From positions 66,739,901-66,803,900 of the forward strand of contig CM037591.1 in assembly GCA_021018995.1 (NCBI GenBank): DNA of 64,000 nt, given 5' to 3'. This document shows positions 47,977-58,656 of this stretch, one piece after another. Source of the stretch: Chloranthus sessilifolius. Taxonomy: Eukaryota; Streptophyta; Magnoliopsida; Chloranthales; Chloranthaceae. The notes beneath the pieces are model-generated. The model saw only the letters and a list, made by a program, of their open reading frames with translations. It searched no databases and had not been told where the DNA came from. A program made the position numbers and the translations under genes. The first letter of the stretch is position 1. The number at the start of each line of letters is the position of its first letter.

Positions 47977-48240
47977 AAATTTTTAGCTTAGCAGAGATTT
48001 TATATACCTTTGCAATGCTTTATATAGTTTAACGACTGGTTTAAATTTTTAGTTTAGCAGAGATTTTGTATACCATTGCAATGCTTTAAATAGTTCAACG
48101 ACTAGTTTAAATTTTTAGCTTAGCAGAGATTTTGTATTCCTTTGCAATGCTTTAAATAGTTCTACAACTGGTTTAAATTTTTAGTTTAGTCGAGATTTTG
48201 AATACCTCTACGATGCCTTAAATGGTTTAACCACTGCTAC
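47977..48240. repeat. Four-unit tandem repeat in element 1 3' UTR
   Basis: The unit is about 64 bases, containing AAATTTTTAG, TTAGCAGAGATTTTGTATAC and TTGCAATGCTTTAAATAGTT; the last unit is the most diverged. Noncoding. Confidence 0.9.
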
Positions 48241-48385
48241 ATACCACTACACGTATTTACATTGAGTATACACCTCAGATATTATTGTTAAGAACGACAT
48301 GGTGTAGATTACCAACTAGGATACTACCTGACTGCATGTTTCCCACAATGAATAGCCCTTGTTAATTTTCGAGGACGAAAATTTT

Positions 48386-48401
48386 CTTAAGGGGGGGAGG
48401 A
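48386..48401 (+). other. Polypurine tract of element 1
   Basis: TTAAGGGGGGGAGGA directly precedes the 3' LTR. The palindrome AATTTTCGAGGACGAAAATT lies just upstream (48364-48383), as in element 2. Confidence 0.85.
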
Positions 48402-49738
48402 TGTAATATCCCGAGACCTCTGAGCCCAATGTGCCATGTTGATACTCGACTTCGGTTGTGAGGTACTCTGTGTACCGCATTCCGTGAGCAGTTCGATTAA
48501 CGGGTCCAAATAGAAGCCAAAGGTATGTTGACTGATAGGACACACACACGCGAGTTCTTGCATTGGTCATACACCAGATGTAACCATGTATAGAAGCCAT
48601 CAGGCATTGGATCCGATTTAAGCGAGGCCTCACAATAACTAATCTTGGATCTCACGAGCCTCGGGCTAATACCAAATTTTGTATTGCAGCCAACACGAAA
48701 TCATCACTTAATGCCATACACAACACTTTGAGTGTATCGACCACACTCTGAAACAACCACCCTTAGAAGAAATGTCATTTTATTGTATTTGGACCTAAAA
48801 CACTTAAGACCCGTTAGACAACCAATCAAGCAAAGACCATTAGTGGAGAGCCTTAGGATGGCCCGTACACCACCCTTGAGTGTACAAGCTACACTCCAAA
48901 TCAAGACCCTGGCCTATAAAGCAAATTTTTGCACGCATAAGAGCCATGCATTGTTGTTGAAAACAAGGGAAAGGGAAAGAGAGAAGAGAACTAGCTCATT
49001 CTCAGCTCTTGCCAGATTTCGTGTTTTCCTTGAATTCTTGTTATTGATATACATAGTATATGCTTAATATTTTCAAGGATGATATATGAAAAATCTCGAT
49101 ATGTTTCGAAGCTTTTAAATTGAATTTTTATACACGATTTGCATGTTTAAGTGCACGACATCTTGTTATATGACTTTATTGACTCCACAAGCTTCTGAAT
49201 TTTATATTCGAATGGTATCACTGATATTTTTTTTGTTTACATGTTCACACTATGTACCTTCATTGTGTCTCTAATCAAGTGACCCTGTTAACGTAGCTCA
49301 GGGGCTTGATGGTCTCAGTGCAAGTGACCCTGTTAACTTAGCTCAGGGGCTTGACGTTTCGTTTTCAAGTGAACTTGTTAACCTAGCTCAGGGGCTTGAA
49401 TTCTTGGTTCAAGCAACCCTATTAACGTAGCTCAGGGGCTTGACATTGAACTCATTTGTGAACTTCTGTTATGTGACCTTGTGACTTGTTTTGCTCGATA
49501 TGTTTCTGAGTTCTTGTTACATATTCGTAGATCTGATATGCATTATTTTTAAATATGATTACTTGCATCCATGAAAAGATATGCTTCGATATTAATGCCA
49601 AATCCTTGATTTTATTTAAAAATTGCATTTATATATGCATCAAAATTCATGAATTGGAATGTGTTAAATGAGTGATTTAGCATTATTATTCCCTATCAGG
49701 CTTGGACTGTAGCTCATCCCCAACTATATGTCACAGCT

Positions 49739-49834
49739 ACAGGAGTAGATTTGGAGCGTGATCCAGAGCAAGAAGTGGACCTGCATTACAATCTTGACGA
49801 GGAAGAAGATCTGCCTGAGGAACACTTTCTTTAG
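49739..49834 (+). CDS. Acidic mini-ORF in element 1 3' LTR
   Basis: Thirty-two codons including the stop, reading TGVDLERDPEQEVDLHYNLD and further on DLPEEHF then Leu and TAG. It is the counterpart of 13607-13702 and has stayed open in both LTR copies. A TATGTCACAG acceptor-like block precedes it. No in-frame ATG is seen. Confidence 0.5.
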   Translation, partial: TGVDLERDPEQEVDLHYNLDEEEDLPEEHFL

Positions 49835-49940
49835 TTGATTAGTTGGAGGGTGTAATATTTTGGGGCTTTGTAAAGAATACGGTAAAAAGAAATACTTGTT
49901 AAACATTAGTCGTTTTGTGATTTTGTTATCCGCTATTTTA

Positions 49941-49960
49941 GGTGAAGGTCGGCCTTCACC
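49941..49960 (+). promoter_or_regulatory. LTR hairpin (element 1, 3' LTR)
   Basis: GGTGAAGGTCGGCCTTCACC, identical to the 5' LTR copy at 13809-13828. Confidence 0.7.
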
Positions 49961-50380
49961 AGTGGATTGATGGTTTCGATATACGCATGAATAGACATCT
50001 TGTAGGTTTATTTTGCCAAATTGCTTATGTCATAGCTCTAATATGTCTCCACATTGTGCTCTTCGACTTTGCATCATGAAAGCTTACCATTAACTGATGG
50101 CCCGATCCTTCCTATTGTTGATGTGAGGAAAGATCGAGTAGTCAGGGAGCTAGTTAAACATAGCTATACCTTAGCATCACTGTAATTCAGATCATGCACG
50201 ATCTGACGACACGGGTTTTAGGTAAGGAAGACCCGAGCTGTCATAATACGTATCAAAATTCTGATATTTTGATCCATGATCTGCTAGCTTAAGGTAGCGG
50301 TCGAGTGACTCTTAGGCTATATGTTAAGTATGACATTTTTTATCTCTTAATTTTCATTATTTTTTATATTTTAGGTTGAA

Positions 50381-52100
50381 ATGGATGTTTCCCTACTTTG
50401 CCATTTTAATGGTGTCTATATCGACGATAATACTTACAACGGTGGACATCGGATGATTGTCACTATTACAAAGAAGATATCATTTGATCAGTTTATGCAA
50501 AAAATGTACAAGGTCAGTAGGACTCGACCGGAAGAACATTCTATTACACTATCAGTTTCATTGAGCATAGGGAAGGAGTTGGTGTTTGCTGAATTGTCGA
50601 ACTCAGATGATCTTGCAAACTTATTCAGAGCATATCATATTGAAGATGGTGTGATAAATATTTATATTAAAAAATTATTGGTCACTCCCGTCACAGAAAT
50701 TTTATTATCTTTCAAAGTATTTCAATTGTTCTAGAAAATAAATGAAGACCATAAAGAATGTGAGAAAAACGTCAAATTAGAAGATGATGATGGTGTGAAA
50801 TCAAAATATTCAGTTGAAAATGAAGGAATACGATTTAAAGAGGAGAACATCGTTACACTGATGATCATTGACGATGATAGGAATATGAATATAGGATTTC
50901 ACCCATACCATAGGCCACTGGAGCAACCCTCTTCAGACATTCCAATGAGAGAAGGCGATGAGGATCAACGATATTATCCTCAAATGAATCTGATGCATAA
51001 TACATGTCAGCATAACTTCAAATCGATAAATAATACATTTGATTGAAATCAGTGGGAAATATTTTTGAGAGACCTTAGTCCATACTAATGGTCTTTCGAA
51101 TCAATAGCTTTGGAGTCAACGGTAATCGAGGCCACAACACAAGAGCATATCGCACCCCAAACATCTCGACCTTGGCGAACCGCAACGGAAACAATTGCAT
51201 CTCAACCAACCGTACCTCGATGGACTTAAACCCCAAGCACGTAATAATCATCCAGTCGATGATGGTGATAGTGATCCTGAAATAAGGGAGCACCACCTTT
51301 GCCCACTTCTTGTGTTAATACTAATAGGAGAATTGATCAACCTCTGGTAGATGAAGACCATAATCTTAATGACTCAGAAGGCGAGTACATGGATTTGAAT
51401 GATGAGGAACTGTATGAAGGAGGGTCATTAACTATTGGTTAGGCTTTCAGAAATAAGAAATCCTTTCAGAAAACCCTTAAAGAATTTGTCATGACAAATA
51501 ATTTCTAAATTAAACTAATAAAAACTAGTCATCTTCGAGTTACGACGAGGTGAGTTTGGCGAATACATGCATCAAATTGGTGGGTGTGGACACATTTGCC
51601 GTGAAGACTTTCCGTCCAAAATATACATGTGGAAGGTCAACTTTCAGAAGCAGACATTGCCAGTATATAACATCGTGGATAGCTTCTTTCATGAGGGATA
51701 AGTTGTTAAAGGGCTTTGACGAGAGTCCTGCTTCAATAATTTTTTATATTGAAAAAAAATACAGTGTAATAGTAAGTTACTGGAAAGCGTGGACAGGGAA
51801 AGAAATAACATTGAATGACATCCGAGGTAGCTGGAAAGAGCAATTTAAGATGTTACTGTCTTATGTCACCGAATTATAACGGGTTGATCCCGACGTATAG
51901 ACCAAATTGTGTCGCGAGCCTGATAATGTCTTTCAGAGGTTCTTCGTGGCATTTAGACATTATATTAGGAGCTTTCGTAACACTTTACGAAGAATAATTG
52001 CGGTAGATAGGACGCATTTATATAGACGATATAAATGAGTGTTATTAATTGCTACGGGGATAGACGGGAATAGCATTTATTCCCCATAGCGTTTGACATT
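50381..52100 (+). pseudogene. MuDR-like (MULE) transposase relic
   Basis: ATG at 50381 opens a 117-codon frame (MDVSLLCHFNGVYIDDNTYN) like the N-terminal region of plant MULE transposases. Further on come an acidic linker (51330-51420), GQAFRNKKSFQKTLKEFV-like text near 51440, and the DNA-binding zinc region, degraded near 51520-51660. The conserved WIASFMRDKLL and YSVIVSYWKAWTGKEITLND blocks follow at 51680-51830, then the start of the DDE domain (VDRTHLYRRYK and LLIATGIDG at about 52000-52060, with Arg for Gly in the usual D-G-T-H-L). It is cut off after about 52100 and has several stops and frameshifts. The remaining catalytic acids are missing. Confidence 0.82.
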
Positions 52101-53102
52101 ATACTGACTTGTCGATTATAATGTATTATATTTATATTAAATTCAAGTCTTAATCTATTGCAAGCGCACAATGGAAATTATAGTACTAGCATAGGATCAT
52201 TCCCATGAGGAAGTTTGTTTATCTAATTATTTCTTTTATTTCTATCTTTTATTTAAATCCTTATTTAAAAAACTTTTATTTATCTTTAAGATCTAATCAG
52301 CTGGAGAAATATGAATAAAAGAATAGTTTTTAATCTAAAGTGCATAAAATAAATCCTAATCCTCCTTCAGATTAAGGTCATCAATCTTAATCTTCAGCTT
52401 TTGCATATTTATAAAAATAAATAGTACCGTTATACCATATTTCTAGTCTCTTAGCATTGGTCGTTAATCAAGTCTAAGATCCTATCAATACAGATTTAAT
52501 CTAATCAACAACTTCCTAAAATCTGGGCATCAATCAAACCTTAGAAAATTGAAGATGAAAAAGTAAAAATCGTTAAACTAATATGCAAATTCTAACCTGA
52601 GTCGTCAATTCAAATCAAAACTTAGAGATGTTTACAAAACAAATGAAATTTAGACTAAAAAGCAAAGTAACATATATCCTTCACCCCTCAGTCGCAGCCG
52701 TCAATTGCTTTTGAGAAACTACAGATATCTACACTAATCTTCAGCACTCAATTGTAGTCGTCAATTGCTCTTGAGAAACCTCTGATATCTAATCTATTCT
52801 AACTATGTTACACTACTTTGATCGGAAGAAAATCCAACCTCAAGCGTCAATTGACATTAAAATTCTTCGATGCTTATTCCTACACCGGGCTCTCTTATTT
52901 ATAGATCATAAGGAGTCGGTTTACAAAGACTTCTAAAGAAACTACTAAAAATAAAAGTATCCTAATATAACTCTAATTCCTAAGTTTATTCTTTTTATTG
53001 CTTTCTTTAGTTGATGCGTTTCTAGAGTGTTCTTTAATTAGTAGTAGCATAGTCCTTTGGAGTACATCTTCATCAATCTTCTCAGATCAGTGGCTCAACA
53101 GA
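52101..53102. other. Unassigned AT-rich segment, possible LTR remnant
   Basis: Starts shortly after the broken MULE. ATTGCAAGCGCACAATGG and GGATCATTCCCATGAGGAAG resemble words seen just inside LTRs of Athila/Tat-type elements, but no primer site or partner LTR is present. A two-unit imperfect repeat of about 63 bases lies at 52682-52797 (GTC(G/A)TCAATTGCTTTTGAG-like). No gene. Confidence 0.35.
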
Positions 53103-53107
53103 CTTCT

Positions 53108-55426
53108 TGTAATATCCCTGATATTTTCGGCATATTTTCATTTATCTCGGTAAGCGTGCCCGGAAAATACTGTAGAATATTTTTGGACTTTTGGTAAGCT
53201 AAGGCTATGGTAAGACTAATGGCCAAAGGATTTGGTCTCGAGAGGTGTGCAAGTCATGAAATCGATGACTTATACTATTGGGTTGGTGTTGGTGGTTAAC
53301 ACCAGATATGTTCTCAACTTAAGTGGATAATTTGCAAATACAAAAAAAATCTAGATATTATAGTTGCTTAGGTTTGATTATAAGAGAGAGAGAGTGCAAG
53401 AGAAGATTAACTCTCCCGCTCTCGTTGGAATTTAAGCTTCTAAAGACCTTGCTCGTTTGATCCTAGATCTAGAGAGATTGAAACCTCCTCTTCACATCTC
53501 AACCATTGATTAGCTTTGAAATTGTCTTAGGATCAGTTTGATATATTGAAAGAGAAGAGTGATGTGGAGAGTGAGAAGATCTGTGTGATCTGATGGCTGT
53601 GGTCGTTTCTTTATGATGGACTGAAGTGAAAATCTGAACCATGGAACTTGGAGCTTGGAGCTTGGAATCGACGGTTTAAACTACAAGAGGTAGGTCGATG
53701 AAACCTCCTTGTGTTATTTTGTTTATGTTTTGTTTAGAATTAAAGAAGACATGGCTGTGGTTCAATCTAAAATCTGATGGCCAATCTAAATCGACGATGT
53801 GATTTTTCCCATTTTTGGGACTGATGTGCAGTTTTGAATTCAAGGGTCGAAATTGAATTCGACCATCGAATTTCAGATTTGACCCACAAATTCTATTTCT
53901 GTCCTATTTTTGGCATTCAGAATTTTTATTGGATTTTTATTGGAGTTTTATTGGAATCGACGGTTTAAACTACAAGAGGTAGGTCGATGGCCACAAATTC
54001 TGTTTATGTTTTGTACAGATTTTTCCCATTTTTGGGACTGATGTGCAGTTTTGAATTCAAGGGTCGAAATTGAATTCGACCATCGAATTTCAGATTTGAC
54101 CCACAAATTGCTTCGTCTGTTTTTGGCATTCAGAATTTTTATTGGATTTTTAATCCGCAAGTTTTAGTTTGATTTTTTGGTCTTATATTAACACTGAAAG
54201 TGTTAATATATGTAGGTTTTGACTGTTGGGAGTCCTTGGTGAGGACTGTTTATGCGTGATTTTTGAAGCTCTTTGTTAAGGTAGGGGAACCCTACACATT
54301 ATTTGTATTTTATTATAAGTAGGGACTGTTTTGACTATTTCGCTTGAGAAGCATTTATTTGAAATCTGTTATGGACATCAGAAGTAAAAAAAAAAAAAAA
54401 AACTCAGAGTATATGACACAAATCTAAAAATTTGGATACTTTGCCAAAATTAAGAACTTTGTAATTCGAACCTCAGAACCTTAGTTAATCTTTGAATCAG
54501 ACCTTTGAATCAGAACTTTGAAAAATCAGTATATGATATGAATAATAAGCCTTGATATGTGTTAGCATTTGCATTTGATTTGAGGTACGTCAGAACGATG
54601 CCCTAGATTCTACCAACCGTGTTGACGGTATAACTTTGGCGCAAGTTTCCCTCATAGCGTAGGGGCTTGTTGCATTCAGAAAAAGGGTTCATGAACGACG
54701 ATGGTCAGTAGAGTCTTCCCATCGGTATACACTTTGCTCTCATGTTATAGGAATTTGAGAGATATAATTAAGTTATAAATTTAAGACAAGAAGCATACTA
54801 ATTCAGAAGATTTTCGAACACATCAGATTTATGTATTCAGTTTTAACTCAAGATTAGAATCGAGCTTGCTTGCAAAGCATCATTTGAAAACCATATTTGA
54901 TCCGAATTCTGTCTTTTGAAAACCTTTACTTATAATGAAATGCAAATAGATTTGTTTCCTCTATTGGGCTTTGCTGTTAGCTCACCCTCGACTATACGCC
55001 AGTAGACCTGATTTGGGATCCGAGGATTTGGAGGATTCGATTATATTCTCGAGGAGGAATTAGACTTGCTCACGAGGAGTTCTTCCCTTGACCTTTAGAT
55101 CCTGTATTTTGGTATTTTGTCTGAATATTGTTTTGAATATTGGGCCCTAGGCCTTATTTTGTTCTTTTTGATATCACTTGAGGAACCATCATCGGGAACC
55201 ATTAGTTTAGGTGTTGGATTGGCCATCACCGGTGGTTCCTTTTGGTTCCTCATCGTGATAGATTTGTTATTACAAGCTTTTGAATTATGAATTATCTCTG
55301 CTTTGCCTCTGTTTTAGATCATTGTTATGTGCCGGCCTCTGTTTGAATACGGCTTATTGAGAAATCAATAAGTTGATGAACCGGCCTTTCCTATACCGTA
55401 AGGATTGGAAAAGTCGGGTCGTCACA
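53108..55426 (+). repeat. 5' LTR of element 2
   Basis: Starts TGTAATATCCCTG and ends GGGTCGTCACA. It contains a 289-base internal duplication (unit starts 53663 and 53952) that is present in the solo LTR at 11009-13461 but absent from the 3' LTR. Confidence 0.95.
55210..55230 (+). promoter_or_regulatory. LTR hairpin (element 2, 5' LTR)
   Basis: GGTGTTGG, short loop, CCATCACC, then GGTGG; one T-T mismatch in the stem. Confidence 0.6.
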
Positions 55427-55428
55427 GT

Positions 55429-55440
55429 TGGTATCAGAGC
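55429..55440 (+). other. Primer-binding site of element 2
   Basis: TGGTATCAGAGC, an exact match to the plant tRNA-iMet primer site, two bases after the 5' LTR. Confidence 0.95.
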
Positions 55441-55542
55441 AAGGCTCTAGGTTCAAAGTCTTAGGACTAGGGGTTAGATTTTTTTTCCAACAATTAATTA
55501 CTGATCTAATTGTTATTGTTTGTTTAACAATGACAGATCAGC

Positions 55543-56818
55543 ATGCCTCCACGGTTTAGAGGCAGAGGCCGAGGTATAGAGGGACCTCGTACAGCTCGCA
55601 TTGAGGAGATTGATGAGGGCGTAGGCACCTCATATGGCAGAGGGCGAGTTGCTTCTGGCCCTAATGCAGAGCCTTTGGGAGCTGCTAGGCAAGACAGAGG
55701 GAATGTAGACGAGGTGTTGGCAGCCTTGGCTACTAACATGGCCCAGCAGACTGCAGCCATTGACCGACAGACCGAGATGCTGGCAGCCAGACATCAGCCA
55801 GGAGGATTCGCAGAGTTTAGGAGGATGAGACCTCCTACATTCTCAGGGCAGACGGATCCTATGGAAGCCGAGGCATGGCTGGATGAGATAGAGAAAATAT
55901 TTGAAGTGTTGCAGTGTACCGATGTCGAGAAAGTACGCTGGGCATCTTTCAAACTTTTGGGCGAGGCCAGCCCGTGGTGGAAGTCTGTTTCCAGGATGAG
56001 AGAGCAGGACTACCCCAATACTCCATGGACTTGGGCAGAGTTCGTGGAGACGTTCAACGATCAGTACTTTCCGAGGATCGTATGTAATCAATGGGAGGTC
56101 CAATTTGTCGAATTGAAACAGAATGAGATGTTGGTGCGCGAGTATGGCGCATAATTTGATAGACTTTCCCGATTTGCACCCTTACATGTGGCCACTGAGC
56201 TGATGAGAGCTCAGAAATTTCAGAGAGGTTTGAGGCCGAACATTCAGGAGAGGGTGTCGATGTGGGAAATGGAGACGTATGCTGGCGTGATGTCCAAGGC
56301 CCTCATTGCAGAGGAAGATATTCAAAAGCAGTACTTGAGGCGAGAGCAGGGTAATAAAAATAGGTTTGGCCAGGACGGAGTGCTTTGAGTAGGTGAACAA
56401 AAAGCCGAGGTTCTCTAAACCTCCTCCCTACCCTAGTCAGCCACCATATTCTAGACCGGCTGTTGCTTCAGGACCAGTGACGTCTTCCTATCAGAGACCT
56501 CAGAGTACGTCACGGGGCGACCTTTCGTAGCCGGAGCACTCTGGGAGTGGAGCTTACGTGGCTCGGGGTTCAATGAGAGGATCGGTTACTCTGTTTCTAC
56601 CCAGTGTGCAAGATGTGGGAAACCACATAGGAGAGGATTGCGAGCGGAACACTAGAGGATGCTTCGGTGTGGACAAAGTTGGTCACATGATCAAGGATTG
56701 TCCTACTATTGAGAAAGGACGGACTCTGACGGTCTCTGGAATCGACCACGACCCTACAGTTCAAGGTCGGGCTTATGCGGTGTTGAGATGCCCAAAGCGT
56801 CGAATGGCGTCATTCAAG
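55543..56818 (+). pseudogene. gag of element 2 (capsid and nucleocapsid)
   Basis: The start ATG at 55543 gives MPPRFRGRGRGIEGPRTARI. The capsid domain is clear: FRRMRPPTFSGQTDPMEAEA, AWLDEIEKIFEVLQC, VRWASFKLLGEASPWWKSV and WAEFVETFNDQYFP. The frame is open to 56151, where a TAA falls inside the conserved EYGA-x-FD(R)L block; coding continues in frame (APLHVATELMRAQKFQRGLR). A frameshift lies near 56380. The nucleocapsid region reads ERNTRGCFG and VGHMIKDCP; the middle of the knuckle is shifted by a missing and an added base, which replaces one zinc-binding Cys with Val. The last residues ASNGVIQ end at the predicted donor CAAG/GTATC. Confidence 0.88.
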
Positions 56819-56943
56819 GTATCATTAAAGTTGAGACGTCAATTATGCATTGATTCAATTATTATTGTTTAAATCTACATACAAGTCAATTATGTTAAAA
56901 CACATAGGAATCATTGCATATAATTACAAACTTTTAACTAAAG
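56819..56943 (+). other. Predicted intron A, element 2 (gag/protease boundary)
   Basis: GTATCATT at the 5' end, TTTTAACTAAAG at the 3' end; 125 bases, AT-rich. It splits a Gly codon in phase 1 between Val-Ile-Gln and Thr-Leu-Met. Position and phase equal those of the element 1 intron. If it is retained, translation stops within about a dozen codons. Confidence 0.65.
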
Positions 56944-57665
56944 GTACACTTATGATGAGTAGTCGAGACGACGTGGATAAAATTGAAGCACGAGTACTTA
57001 TAGACCCCGGTCTACACACTGCTTATTACTCCTTCCTTCTCGTAGAAGTTGGGGATTACTCCAACCCTCGCTTTCATTCTAGATGTCAAGATTCCTACGG
57101 GAGTTCGGTATGCATCGATAAAGATGTCACTACCATCGTGATGATTGATGAGCACGAGACAGTGACCGACATGATTACGTTGAGCATGGAAGGGTTCGAC
57201 GTCATTCTCGGAATGGATTGGTTGTACTTATCACGCGAAGGTGGATCGCCTTTCGAAGATAGTGACCTTCCGACCGCCAAAGCGAAAATCCTTCGATTAT
57301 GTGGAGTCAAATCAAGGTTGCGCTGCTTGGTTTCAAATGCATTAAAGCCGAGCGCATGATGAAGAATGGTTGCAGTGGGTATCTGGCCTATTTGCAAGAT
57401 TCTATCGAGAAGAAGAATGACTTGGCTCTTATCAAGGTGGTTTGTGATTATCCTGATGTCTTTCCAGAGGACTTACCTGGATTACCACCTGACCGAGAGA
57501 TTGAGTTCGCGATTGAGCTAGCGCCGCATGTAACTGCTATCTAAAGCTCCATCCATATCGGATGGCGCTCGCCGAGTTGAAAGAGCTCAAGGAACGACTT
57601 GAGTCAGTATAGACAAAGGCTTTATACGACCGAGTGTCTCTCCTTGGGGTGCACCGGTTCTATTT
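56944..57665 (+). pseudogene. Protease and connection to RT, element 2
   Basis: After the predicted acceptor the frame reads TLMMSSRDD, then ARVLIDPGLHTA (active-site region with D-P-G), then MITLSMEGFDVILGMDWLYL. It continues to a stop at 57357-57359. A second frame carries SGYLAYLQDS and DYPDVFPEDLPGLPPDREIE to a stop at 57542, and a third brings in [13 protein letters not shown] sequence before RT. At least two frameshifts occur. The protease would cleave Gag-Pol into its mature parts. Confidence 0.78.
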
Positions 57666-58656
57666 GTGAAAAAGAAGGATGGATCGATGCGTCTGTGTAT
57701 TGATTATAGGCAGCTCAACAAGATGACAATTAAGAATCGTTATCCTCTTCTGCGGATAGACGAATTGTTTGATCAATTGCAAGGTGCAAGGTTCTTTTCG
57801 AAGATTGATCTGAGGTCAGGCTATCACCAACTCAAGATCAAGGCGGAAGATATATCCAAAACTGCGTTTCGGACGCGTTATGGCCACTATGAGTTTCTAG
57901 TGATGCCATTTGGATTGACGAATGCGCCTGCATCTTTCATGGACCTGATGAACAGGGTGTTCAAACCACATCTTGATAAATCTGTGGTAGTTTTCGTAGA
58001 TGACATCCTCATTTATTCGAAAACCAGAGAGGAGCATGTACAGCATCTGAAGATGGCTCTTCAAACACTCAGGGACCATCAGTTATATGCCAAACTCAGC
58101 AAGTGTGAGTTTTGGCTAGATCAGGTCAGTTTCTTAGGCCATGTTGTCTCGGAGTCAGGCATTTCAGTGGATCCTACAAAGATCGATTCTGTGGTGAACT
58201 GGGAACAGCCTACGACGGTTACAGAAGTCCGGAGTTTTCTTGGTTTGGCAGGGTACTATCGGAGATTTGTCGAGGGTTTCGAAATTATCCGTCCGCTTAC
58301 ATGCCTTATAAGAAAGAATGCAAAGTTCGAAGCGATTGAGCAGAGTTTCAGGAGTTGAAGCGTCGCTGACTACAAAGACCGGTACTTGCTATACCTTCCG
58401 AGTGGAGGCTTCGGTGTCAAAGGATGCTTCTAATGGTCGATTAGTGCGTGCTTAATCAACACGAGCGGGTTATTGCTTATGGTTCTACTTGAAGGACCAT
58501 GAGAGAAATTATCCGACGATGATCTCGAAGTTAGCGCAGCTATATTCGCTCTCAAGATCTGGCGACATTACCTCTACGGTGAGATATTTGATATATTCAC
58601 CGATCATAAGAGCCTCAAGTACTGCTTCACTCGGAAGGACTTGAACATGAGGCACG
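57666..58656 (+). pseudogene. Reverse transcriptase and RNase H of element 2
   Basis: A 230-codon open stretch begins inside [18 protein letters not shown] (its first codon is GTG and not a true start). RT motifs: [14 protein letters not shown] (motif A with Asp), [34 protein letters not shown] (motif C with both Asp residues), [16 protein letters not shown] and [18 protein letters not shown]. RNase H (58340-58656) is spread over several frames; the segments [25 protein letters not shown] and LNMR are readable. The polymerase core looks intact. Confidence 0.9.

Larger units (their letters stand above)
8842..50245 (+). mobile_element. Element 1: Tekay/Del-like chromovirus, repeatedly invaded
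   Basis: A full-length Ty3/gypsy element bounded by LTRs 8842-14113 and 48402-50245, with target-site duplication ATACG (8837-8841 and 50246-50250). Order in the host strand: LTR, tRNA-iMet-like primer site, gag with zinc knuckles, protease, RT, RNase H, integrase, chromodomain, an extra ORF, 3' UTR repeats, polypurine tract, LTR. This order and the chromodomain identify a chromovirus; long LTRs and a gag starting MPPRRGRPR fit the Tekay/Del clade. Three insertions break it: a solo LTR in the 5' LTR, element 3 (with element 4 inside) in pol, and element 5 in the extra ORF. Without them the element would be about 12.4 kb. Numerous stop codons and a catalytic D-to-N change in RT show that it is defective. 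Confidence 0.88.
48402..50245 (+). repeat. 3' LTR of element 1
   Basis: Starts TGTAATATCCCGAGACC and ends GAGCTGTCATA, followed by target duplication ATACG. It lacks 991 bases found in the 5' LTR, removed between TCTTG direct repeats. Confidence 0.92.

Noticed and set aside
47977..48240. Regular repeats, considered as a CRISPR-like array
   Set aside because: Units are contiguous diverged tandem repeats without unique spacers, in a plant retrotransposon 3' UTR.
57666..58358. RT frame with an apparent start at 57666
   Set aside because: The first codon is GTG inside the conserved KKKDGSM block; it is an open fragment of the polyprotein, not a separate gene.
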